Of a stretch of DNA of 64,000 bases, positions 10,101 through 22,100 are shown piece by piece. The position numbers and the translations under genes were made by a program. The stretch is taken from contig JBHGNT010000013.1 of NCBI GenBank assembly GCA_043228905.1, forward strand, positions 8,742,001 through 8,806,000, read 5' to 3'. The first letter of the stretch is position 1; every line of letters begins with the position of its first letter. The notes beneath the pieces were generated by a model that was not told the DNA's origin, ran no database searches, and saw only the letters and a list, made by a program, of their open reading frames with translations. The DNA comes from Azolla caroliniana (Eukaryota; Polypodiophyta).

Positions 10101-13100
10101 GGTACGTGCATGTGAATTTTCAACTGTGTTGATGACATACATCATGGGACGGAGAGCCTACAGATATAGGTAAGGCTAGAAGGCCATGGAACAAGAGATC
10201 AATGCCATCTAGTGGAATGACAGTTGAGAACTAGTTCTCTGACCAGGTACTGAATTATTATTGGGGTGTGATAGATGTTTTGATAAGCATAAGGTTAGAC
10301 TTGCATCATATATAGCCAAGGGTTATGCTCAATGTCCCAAGGTGGATTGCTTGCTAACATGACACAAATGAAAATAATCAAGGAATTATTTTTTGAATTA
10401 TCAACAAAAGGCAGGCTATTATATCAGATGGATGTAAAATGTGCTTTCCTAAGTGACATAAAAAATGTCGTTTATGGTGAGCATCCCCCTGGGATCCTGG
10501 ATCATAAGTACAAACATAATGGTATATATACGACAGACTCAAGATGGTAGCTGTGGTCTTAAACAAGCCCAGTGATAAATTTCAGTGATAAATTGTGGAT
10601 GACCTCATTGCTACAGGGGCTATGTTGATCTCTTTAGAATTGAGAGATATTTGAGATTTGTGATGATTGACATTCTCTTCTCTCTTGGCCTGCACATTTA
10701 TTAGAGACCAAACTTTACGTTCATTTCCAATGGAGCTAAGTGCATAAATTGCTGACAGTCTTTGTGCCCTCCTATCTCAACTTCAATGGATCCATACCGG
10801 GTGCTATCAATTCATGATTTTGTGGATACTTCTTTGTTCCAGAACAAGCTGCACAGTTCTTTAATTGAACTGTTTTACACTCTACTTAACTCTCTTGGCA
10901 ACCTTAGGTTTCCGTAACAAGAAAGATCAGTTGCAATAAGTAGAGTTTCTTTGCCAATGCCAGTGAAACGCATTGAAATAGAGGATCTAAGTTCTTGGAT
11001 GAAACCATTGTACTAGTGTACAGGAAAGTGATCCCCGTAATACTTACTATTTGAAATTGGTCCTAAAATAAACCTACCTAAGTATGAGTACACATGTGAT
11101 AATGTAATGGAAAGGTTTGGATACACCAATGATGAAAATACACCAATAATGAAAATACCTAATAAAAGTTCTAATATTATGGTTGCCTTAAATAGGCCAG
11201 ACAAACTAATATCTAGCCTATTGTAACCTGCACATCTACTTCACAATCTCTAACTAGGGATTGAGAGCTGGGCTTGAAATTTCGCTACCCTACTTGGTCT
11301 GGATTCCTTCAGTAATGATATCAATCATCCAATTCAACACTCTTCCACAATGTGGATCCTTTTCATGAAATATAATGTAAACCCCTGAACTATCATAATA
11401 AGCCACTAAGTGAACTGTGGGAGATAGGCTCAAATGAGCTGATAAATGAGAAGAAAACGACTAGGAGAGCCAAGGGGCCTTTATATAGATGCAACTTAAA
11501 TTGTCTGGCAGACTGTAGGCTCCATAAATAGGGGAGTTAGTAGGGTGTACGATCCCAACTAATTCCCTGAGAATTGAGTTAGGTCCCACCTCACTCTGTA
11601 ATCAATAACTATGCTAAGAAATAACAGCAGTAAATACTGAACTGTCTGGCTGCTGTAGCACCCTAACTGCTGCTGAACTGTAGTGGCATTTATACACCCT
11701 CCTGTACACTGGGGATGGATCCAATAGATGACGGATGTAACTGAGTGACCAGATTTTTCGACTGCACACCTCTGATGAAGGTGTGTGCAATGTGTCTTCA
11801 GATGGACAATACTTGATCTACAAATCTCCAGCAAGGGCTTGTTCACATGCTCTATGGTGTTGCACCTCAATATGTTTGGTGCAGGCATGAACAACATGAC
11901 TGCGATTGATGGTGAGGCAACACTAGCTATGTTTCAAAGCCAAGATGGAGCAGCTTCACAATGATTTGAAAGAGACATTTGAAATGGTAGATTTAGGTCT
12001 TCTCCACTACTTCTTGGGCTTGGAAGGAAGTCTATTGATCACATGGAGGCATATTTCTCAGCCAGCATAGGTATTGTCAACAACTTCTTGAAACCGATGG
12101 TATGGCTAACTTCATTCAAAAGGGGCAAGTTATTTGGTTACTCAGATGCTGATTTGGTAGGAGATTCTGACACAAGACAGTCTACATCTGGTTATTTCTT
12201 TCTACTTGGCTTAGGTTTGACTTCTTGGAAATCTTTGAAACAAAATCCAGTCTCCATTTTTTCAATAGAAGCTGAATATCGGGCAAATTGGATGCATGTT
12301 GTGAGCTCTTATGGCTAATACAAATTCTTGATTCTAACCAGTCCTATTCAAGTTCCCCGTGATAGCCAAATTTTTGCTGCCGCTAGCCTCTTTGGCACCA
12401 CCCTGCTACTGTTCATATACAGTTTCTCACAAAGTAGTGGTAAGGGGACATGGTATTGGTGTGATGGAGCAAGGCTATGATTTTCATTGAGTGCATTTAG
12501 TTTTCCTTGGGTTGATTGGACATGGTAAGCAATGATCTCCTTGATCTGGTGCGGTTATGGCCCATGTGCCTTGTATCCCAGTACTCGTGGTTTGTGTTGT
12601 CATTGATGCTCCTCTACTTGCCCTATGGTGGCTCCTCCCAATGTCAATAGAGGTACGTGCATATGGAAGAAGTCAATGATGTGCCATTGTCGTTGCATCC
12701 TGTCTGGTAATATAATGGCTCATTCTCTATGTTTTTTGAGGTAACTTAGGTCATACATTCTCTTTTGTTTTCAAAATGTAAGCCAACCCATGTTTCTTTT
12801 CTCAACGTGTCAGCATGGAGCATCAATGCTATGCCATGTCTTGCTCTCTTGGCATGTGTGTATGAATGTAACCTTGGGCATCAACAAATGGGTCTCCATG
12901 AAACTCAAATGTAAATCTATGGTGGGCTGTTTTCCATTTCATGGTGAAGGCTTCCAATGTGGCTGAGTAAAGCATGGACGCATGTTCTCACTTCCCTTCC
13001 AATTGTGCCATCGGTGTGTGGAATCAGAAATACACTATGTTTGCCATTGTGCTATTTTTTATGAAATAAGAAGTATACCTCTACCTATTCAAAAAGTCTT

Positions 13101-16100
13101 TGACCATCTCTGCAAGGTAATGGAATATGAAGAATAATGATGCTTGGCAGTGTTCTTGCCAGAACTCAAGAGACATAGAAGTTGTTGGACAACAATACAA
13201 CCACAACAGCTCATCAATTGTAAACCATCATAACTTCCTTTAGCTCCATCACTCCTCATGGTACAAGTGAATCAAGGGCTACACAAGTAGGGTCTCAAAC
13301 ACAAGATTCAAAGGCAGTTACAAAGAATTTTTCATGTATTTAGGCCACAATGTCCATCCCATCTTGGATCGGACCATGCTGGAGATCTTTCAAAGGCAGA
13401 AGTTTCAGTCATCTAAGCTCAGAACGTAAACTCGGCTTGTTCTTCTTGAAGCTGAGATGACATTTTAAGGCATAATCTAGAAGGCTAAGAGGTTTGTTCT
13501 GGTACCATCTGTGTAATGGTGGACATGGAATAGGAGTGACAGGAGAAATAGCTGAGATGCAGAAGAAAGAAAGAAAAATATATTAACATCTTTTAAATGG
13601 CCAAACTAGCCTTTAAGACCAATCAAGAGGTAGGATTTGCCATATCTAAAACCTTTTGTTGTCTCAGCATTGCATATGCCAAAAATCTAACATTATTTAA
13701 ATAAATCAGAAGCAAAACTGTAGAATGCACAATGACTCGTTTTTCCTAATGTTCTCATATGGCCTCTTGGGTGAAATCTTCAGGTGGTCAATACCTAGAT
13801 CAAACAAAGTGATGGAGGGCATCCTTTTTCCCATGGTGCTCATTAAATCTCTAAAAACGCCTATGCTTTTCCTCAATCCTGCAACTGGGCCACGGTTGCT
13901 TTCATGGCTTTTGTACTCCAAGGTTTTCTATCCATTCTCATAACTTTGCCCTTGGGATGCCAAACAACAATATAATTGTTTTCCTTTAAGCCAATGGCTT
14001 CCATTTTGACCCGAAGACAAACCAGATGATCAATAGTGCTGTTTAGGGTTTAGAAACCTGCTTATACCACAGCCCTCTTGATGCTCATAAGTAGGGCCTA
14101 AGTTTAGCCATACAACATCAAACATCACACGATAGCTGGTGAACTGGTTTCTAATTCTTGTCTTGATCCACTTATCTTGCTCATCTCATAGAAAACCTTG
14201 TCCAATTGCTTGATCTAGTAATGCCTGTATCCATTCATTGGTAACTGGTCCAGTACATTTTAACATTTCTGACATAGGTGGAGTGTAACTGCAGCCTTGA
14301 AGTTATTTAATGCAGTTCATCACCTTTTTAAATTCAAAGGCTTCCTTGTGCATTAAGGAAACACATTGGTCATGGAATTTTTATTCTTCATGTATAATTG
14401 CTCCACATATGTCAAGATTTCAGCTGAGGAGAAACGTCAGTTTACTTCCATGTGCTATTCCTTGATAGCTCTCCCTTTTGGTTCTTTATAAGATGCATTA
14501 TATCCTATGTCTATAGAGAGAGCTATACAAAAATCTATTAAGGAGTTGTGATCTCTGAGCAAAGTGGATTGACTAGCAAAAACATAAAAGAATGCCAATA
14601 AATTTTCCTTCCAAAACCCGTTATGATTAAACTGCAATCATTTGCATTGATTGTTCTTCTATGTTAGATTTTGTCAATGCTTTTAGAATGTGGAATACCC
14701 TTATAGCAGTCATTACTGCATATAAATACATATACAGCATTATTGACTTTTAATGTGGCTTTGATGCAGGGCTTTGGTTTCCGCAATGGCAGAAATTCTA
14801 TGGCTTATTGGAGGAAAAAATAAGAGTGTTCTGACAGTACTTAATATTTTTTCTTTGCTACCGAAAGACATTAGCAAAAATGAAGAACAAGATGAAGTAT
14901 GTATTTACTTGAGAATATAAGAACCATAGATACTTTGTGTTTAGTGGGGAAACTGAAAAATATATGCACGTGTAAGTCAACACAACATCACTTTTTAACT
15001 GAATTTATACACGCTCACACCCATACAGAGGATTGTGGTTGATGTGAGTATCAATCTAATATAGGAAGAAATTTACTGTATGGTTAAATTCTTAATGTAT
15101 ATGCATTTACCCATGCCACAATGCATTTCTTTCCTAATGAAAAGTAGTTATGTATGTCTATAAATATGTCAACATATTTGTGACAGTAAGGAAAGTATAC
15201 ATATTTTCATGCCAAGTGATACTGACTTATTTTGACACCTGCAGATACTGGCCCAGCGATTGGAAGGCGTCTCGTTATGCTCTGGTGTGGATTTGCAAAG
15301 ACATCTTAGAATCTGTACATTCTCATCAATGTCTTCTCTTCTTCATCAACTCACATCCTTGCTACCAATGTTTAGAAGTCGTGTTGGTGCTTTGCTGTTT
15401 CTTTTCTCAGCTCTTTTATCTAGAGGACTGGTAAGGACTTTTTCAGAATTCTTCTCTTCAAGGCCCATAAAGGTATGAAAGTGTGAGAAAAGCTGTTAAT
15501 AGCAGCAGCGGAAGAGTTAGAACAAAATAGACACAGCCAAGCTGTGAGAAGGCTGTTAGACAGCTGTAGAAAAAATGGTTGCAAAGAGTAGAGACACAGC
15601 CAAAGAGTTGTGCTTGTTTCTAAGTAGCAGCAGAAAGTAATCTCCTTACAAAAGAGGTTGGTATAAGCCTATTTATACAAAATTGGGAATGGTTGTTTGG
15701 TAGTTAAGAGACTCTTGTACTACCAAATAGGTACAATAAACTAGGAATAAAAAAAAGGGAATATCTTGGAAAAAGTGGAAGAGACAAAAGGCATTTAAAG
15801 CATTGCAGATTCTAGAGAGAGAAGGCATTTAAAGAGTTGCAGATTCTAGAGAGAAAAGAATCTAGGAAGAGAGAGAATGTAGTACAGAGATAGTAAAGAT
15901 GAAAGAGAGTTCAGGTCTAGAGCTGCCACCCTCCAACACCTCTCAGCTCCAAAACGGCGGTCCAACATTGAGTCGATCGAGGAGCTGATCAATGGCTTGC
16001 CTTGGAAGCGGCTTAGTAAATAAATCAGCCACATTTTCTTGAGTAGGGCAATATGCCAAGTTGATGACTTGTGATTTTACTAATTCATGAACAAAATGGT

Positions 16101-19100
16101 AGTGCACTTCAATGTGTTTTGTTCTACCATGAACTGCTAAGCTATGTGCCAAGGCACGAGCACTTTGGCTGTCAGTAAAAACTGCAATAGGAGAGTCTTG
16201 CAAAACACGAATTTGAGAAAACAATTGCATTAATCATAGCAACTCACAACAAGTATCCAAGTAGGCGCGGTATACAGCTTTTGTCAATGAAGTAGAAACT
16301 GAGTTTTGCTTCTTTGATTTCCAAGAAATCAAGCCTGAACCTAACATAAAACAATAGCCAGCTGTGGACCTTCTAGAATCAATATCACCTGCCCAATCAG
16401 CATCTGAGTAGCCAACAAGCTCAATGTCGCCTCTAAAAGAAAGACCATAGTCGAGTGTGTTGGCCAAACACCGAAGAACTCGAATAGCTGCTTGCCAATG
16501 ACTTTGTCTTGGAGTAGTTGAGAATTGGCTGAGAATACTCATGCTATAGGACAAATCAGGCATGGTATAAGTTAAATGAAGAAGGAACCCAATTAACCTT
16601 CTATATTTCGTGATATCCTCAAATATGGGAGAATTGTCTTCACGAGATAGCTTTGAGTTTGGATCCATTGGATAGGAGAGTGGCTTGCAATTTGACATGC
16701 TATAGGTCTTAAGGAGCTGCCTGAGATACCTATGTTGGCTGAGAAAGATACCACCATGTGATTGATAGACCTGCATACCTATGAAATAATGGAGAAGTCC
16801 TAGATCAGTCATTTCAAAGGTTGTTTTGAGGTTAGTGCGGATCTCCTCAATTTTAGATGCAAGGGACCCTGTAATTAGAAGGTTGTCAACATATAATATG
16901 ATCAAGCAAAGCAAATTATCTTGGGAAAAAACATAGAGATTGCTGTCAGCATTACAGTTTTGAAACCCAAGAGAGAGAAAGAAGCTATCAATTTTGTCAT
17001 GCCAAGCTTTGGGAGCTTGCTTTAAGCCATACAAGGCTTTGTGTAACCTGTAAACCATGTTTTTCTGCTCTAAATCCCCGCGCGCGAGCCTTTTCATCCA
17101 GATGAACAAATTCGTCACTCAACGGCGGGCGGTCAATTCGCGTAGTTTTTTCTCGAAACCTAGAGGCTGTTCAACATAAACCTCCTCTTTCAAGTCACCG
17201 TTAAGGAAGGCTGACTTGACATCCATTTGAAAAATGGGCCATTTGTTGTGAGCAACAAGTGCAAGCGCACATTGGATAGAGGTGTACCTTGCTGTTGGAG
17301 CAAAAGTTTCCTCGTAATCCACTCCTTCGACTTGTGAGTAGCCTTTTGCCACTAAACGTGCTTTGTGCTTATCCAAAGTACCATCAGCATGGTATTTGGT
17401 TTTGAAAATTCATTTCAGTCCAATGACTTGTTGATGTGGAGGCCGTGGGACCAGCTCCCATGTATGATTCCGCTCAATGGAATCAAGTTCAACTTCCATT
17501 TCTGCTTTCCACTTTGGAAGAACAAGGGCCTCTTTTGCTGTTGTGGGTTCTTTTGATTGCACAACAGTGCACAATAAGGCAAAGTTGCATGAGTGAAGAG
17601 GCCGTTGTGACTTGCGTGTTCGAGAACCAGATGTATACTCATGAAGTTCAGCATCGGAGAGATGAGAATCACGAATGGTGGCTTGAAGCCACTTGGGAAG
17701 TGGTGGAAGATGGTTTGTAGAGGGAGGGGAAACAAGTGGAGTTGAGGGAGAGGATTGAATTGTTGGCGAAGTTAGAGATTGAGTAGGAGGAGATGGTGGG
17801 CTTGAAGATGTGACATCTTCGTCTAAAATAGGAGATTCCGGAGGAGCTGGGATTTCAACCATGAACTCAGGTGAAATCCTAGAATCATCCAACTGAGACT
17901 CCACAAAATGAACATCCCTAGAGATGACTAGGGACTTTGACTCTAAATTCCATAATCTATACGCTTTAGATTGTGTGCTGTAACTAAGAAATTTGCATTT
18001 CTTGGTTTTGGACTCAAATTTCGTCCTTTTATGATTTGAAATGTGAACATAAACATCACAACCAAAGACTTTAAAATGAGATACTGAGGGCTTTACACCT
18101 GTAAATGCTTTTGCATGCGTCATTCCAGCAACCGCTTTTGTTGGGCAGCAGTTGATGATGTAGACTGTTGTGTTCACAGCTTCACCCCGAAACGAGAGAG
18201 GAAGATCAGATTGAGATAGCATTGTACGAGCCATCTCTTGGACTGTCCGGTTCTTCCTTTCCACGACTCCATTTTGTTGAGTAGTATTAGGTGTAGAAAA
18301 TTGGCAAGCAATGCCTCGATGAGAGTAGAAATGGTGGAAAGCTTGGGAGATAAACTCTCCACCATTGTCCGACTTGATCTTTTGAACTTTCTTTGATGTC
18401 TCGTTCTCCACGAGAGCTACCCATTCTTGAAATTTTGTGAAGGCTTGCGATTTTTCTACAAGAAAATAAACCCAAACCTTGTGGGAGAAATCATCAATAA
18501 TGAGCATGAAGTAGCGTGCACCACCAAGAGTAGTGGTTTTCATGGGACCACAAAGATCCATGTGCACTAACTCCAAGATAGATGTTGCACGGTGAGTGGT
18601 TTCATGAGGGAAAGGCTCTCGATGTTGCTTGCCATGAAGACAAGCAACACATGGGGTATTGGGAGTTTTGAAAATAGGAAGACCCTCAACTAGTTGGGAA
18701 GAGGAGAGCTTTTGAAGAGAATCATAGTTGAGATGACCAAACCTAGCATGCCACAACGTGGGATCTTCTTGTGCCACCAACGCATGAGAGCCTTGAAAAA
18801 GATGAAGAAGATGAGATTTGGACTTTTCCAAGGGGCTATGGGAACTTTTCAGGTGGTATAAACCCCTTTCTTGTGTGCCACTAGCAACAATTTGTAGGTT
18901 GTTGGTGTCAATGACTTCCAAAACTAAGCTATCAAAGTAGACTCCATAACCTTGCTTAGTGATTTGGTAGATTGAAAGTAGGTTGGCAGAGATGCGAGGC
19001 ACATGTAACACATCTTGAAGAATGACGTTCTTCATTTGAAGAATTGTTAAGAAACACATTACCCACACATGAAGCCTCAATGCTTGAGGCATCTCCTATG

Positions 19101-22100
19101 GAAATGTGGGAGGAGCTAGGTTTCACATCATGCAAAATGGATTTGTCATAGATCATGTGTGAAGTAGCACCACTATCTACTAACCACTCATCAATGGTTG
19201 AGGTAGTTGGTCCAGCCAAATGTGAAGTTGGTCCAGCCAAAGGAAAACTGTTTCTTTGGCTAAGTGGGCTGAGTTGGATTTTGGTGTAGGTTGATTTTCG
19301 GTAGAAGAAGAGTTCTTAGCATTGTCCCTTTTCTTTTTCCGACAATCCGGCTGAATGTGACCTTTGTAGCCACAATAATGACAAGTGAGCTCCTTGTAAG
19401 CTGGGTTGTTTGGCGGTCTTGGATTGGGTTTGTTGTAGGAGTTACCATTTTGCTTCCACTTGCCTTTACTTGTTGCATGTAGAAGCGCCTCATTGGAAGT
19501 TTGAGCACTTTTCTTCCTTGTTGCCCTATCTTGTAGCATACCAAGAAATGTATTCATATCAGGTGTGTTGGGAAGAAGAGAAATTGTGTCGCAAAATGCT
19601 GAGAATGACTCAGGCAACTTTATCATTAGACGATGCACAAACTCAACTTCAGTTGACTTGCTTCCCAAAGAAACTAGTTCCTTTTGGAGAGTAACAAATT
19701 GCGTTATTTGATCCATGATGTTGGGAGTGTCATGAATCTTGAGATTAGCTAGTTGGTTCTCAATAGCTATCATTTGAGCATGATTAGCACTTCAGTTGAC
19801 TTGCTTCCCAAAGAAACTAGTTCCTTTTGGAGAATAACAAATTGCGTTATTTGATCCATGATGTTGGGAGTGTCATGAATCTTGAGATTAGCTAGTTGGT
19901 TCTCAATAGCTATCATTTGAGCATGATTAGCACTTCAGTTGACTTGCTTCCCAAAGAAACTAGTTCCTTTTGGAGAGTAACAAATTGCGTTATTTGATCC
20001 ATGATGTTGGGAGTGTCATGAATCTTGAGATTAGCTAGTTGGTTCTCAATAGCTATCATTTGAGCATGATTAGCACTTCAGTTGACTTGCTTCCCAAAGA
20101 AACTAGTTCCTTTTGGAGAGTAACAAATTGCGTTATTTGATCCATGATGTTGGGAGTGTCATGAATCTTGAGATTAGCTAGTTGGTTCTCAATAGCTATC
20201 ATTTGAGCATGATCTGCTCGATGGTACCTCTTTTTGATGGATGTCCATAGTTCATTGGCTGTCTCTTCATCTATATCTTGAAATTGATGAGCGATGCTTG
20301 GTTTAATATTAAACATGAGGAAAGCATGGGCACGAGAATCCTTATCTAGCCACGCTTCAATCTCAGCGTTAGATGAGCCAACAACTGATTTGGTTGAAGA
20401 GGATGAAGTTACTGGTGGTTTCTTTTCACTACCATTGACTACATTCCATAAACGATGGTATTGTAGCAAGGTCTTTATTTGTAGCTCCCAATCCAAGTAA
20501 TTGTTCCCATCCAAGATGGACTCTTTGGGGAGTTGGGGAATGGTTGATGAAACAATCGTGGCATGCGAGGCCATGGATATCCTCCTCTTGAGCTACAACT
20601 GGACAATTTACAGCAGTTGTAAGTAGATGCTCAGGGTCTTTCTACTTCTCCCTAGATGCTAGGTGAGGCTCAGATGAGGGGAAAAGAAAAAAGAAGAACC
20701 TCCTCTGTAGGTTGGGAGGGTGGCTGCTAAGAGAACCTCCTCTATAGGGTTGGGAGGGAGGGATAAAAGAAGAGAGGTCTGTGTGCTCTTTGGCAAAAAA
20801 GAAATTCAGGCTGAGGATATAGAGACCTCACTGCTCTGATACCATGTGAGAAAAGCTGTTAATAGCAGCAGCGGAAGAGTTAAAACAAAATAGACACAGC
20901 CAAGCTGTGAGAAGGCTGTTAGACAGCTGTAGAAAAAATGGTTGCAAAGAGTAGAGACACAGCCAAAGAGTTGTGCTTGTTTCTAAGTAGCAGCAGAAAA
21001 TAATCTCCTTACAAAAGAGGCTGGTATAAGCCTATTTATACAAAATTGGGAATGGTTACTTGGTAGTTAAGAGACTCTTGTACTACCAAACAGGTACAAT
21101 AAACTAGGAATAAAAAAAAGGTAATATCTTGGAAAAAGTGGAAGAGACAAAAGGCATTTAAAGCATTGCAGATTCTAGAGAGAGGGGGCATTTAAAGAGT
21201 TGCAGATTCTAGAGAGAAAAGAATCTGGGAAGAGAGAGAATGTAGTACAGAGATAATAAAGATGAAAGAGAGTTCAGGTCTGGAGCTGCCACCCTCCAAC
21301 AGAAAGTGGTGAGAAAAATTGATAACCCTAGAATTCTAGAGTCAGTAGCTTTGCATATTAGTTATGTAATTCATAACCAATTATTAGTATTTGTTGGAGA
21401 CTTGAATACAGACATTTTAATATGAACTAGTAGCTGGCTGCTTCCAGCTTACTATTCTTTTTATGAGATGCACCTATTCACACATGTATATCTGTCCTTA
21501 GTATTGAACTGATTTGGTTTTTGGGTCTTATAATGGTATACAGATCCAGTTAGAGCATTATGTACATCATTGATAGAGTGAACTGTCCATGTAATTTAAC
21601 AAATTCATGGTGATAGGACTTTAAAATACATCCTATGTTCATATGATTGGTTTGCGTCATCGATACTTTGTGAGGGGAAACTTTGATATGCTTTGATTTT
21701 GTCAATCTGAAATCAATTGCAAGATTGTACCAATAGAAGGTTAAATAGAACAATTTACTCTGTACTAGCTTTTTTGTTCTGTACTTTGCCTTCAACCATG
21801 CCATAGAATTAGAACAGAAACAATTTTCAACTTGTGTGTTTCAATATTCATAGTGTGCTGACTTTTCAGTGTAGATTATCTCTACAGTATAGTGCTACGG
21901 CCGTTGACTAGAGGTTAAGAGGATGAATGGTTGGTCGTTCTAAACTAATCACATTCCCTCTCCAATGTTGAAACATTACAGAGGCGAGCTCTCTCTCTTT
22001 GTAATAACAACATTTAAATTATATCTTTATAGATTAAAAAATTGATATTTTGACCTAATTGAATGTGGTTACTTTTCTTCATTGCCTAGTGACTCTGAAA

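Larger units (their letters stand above)
7928..14769 (+). other. Intron 3 of the MINDY-type gene (6.8 kb)
   Basis: The donor GTATGG follows exon 3 and the acceptor TTGATGCAG precedes exon 4. The intron holds a local tandem duplication (8697-9125) and a strongly decayed sense-strand Copia relic (10140-12420). I see nothing codable in the remainder (12421-14769). Its short open frames have no family features. Confidence 0.85.
15482..21301 (-). mobile_element. Full-length Ty1/Copia retrotransposon in intron 5, antisense to the host gene
   Basis: The element is 5820 bp, bounded by two 457-bp LTRs and a GAAAG target duplication. It contains a Met-tRNA primer-binding site, gag, protease, integrase, reverse transcriptase and RNase H in Copia order on the minus strand. 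I counted about 12 differences between the LTRs by eye, nearly all transitions, so it is fairly recent. Even so the coding part is dead: gag is broken by a tandem array, a stop lies before the reverse transcriptase, and the catalytic YVDD box reads YVDN. It is inserted between exons 5 and 6 of the deubiquitinase gene. Confidence 0.95.

Noticed and set aside
13488-13520. Possible degenerate Copia primer-binding site and LTR start in intron 3
   Set aside because: TTCTGGTACCA is only loosely like the Met-tRNA site and no LTR partner was found.
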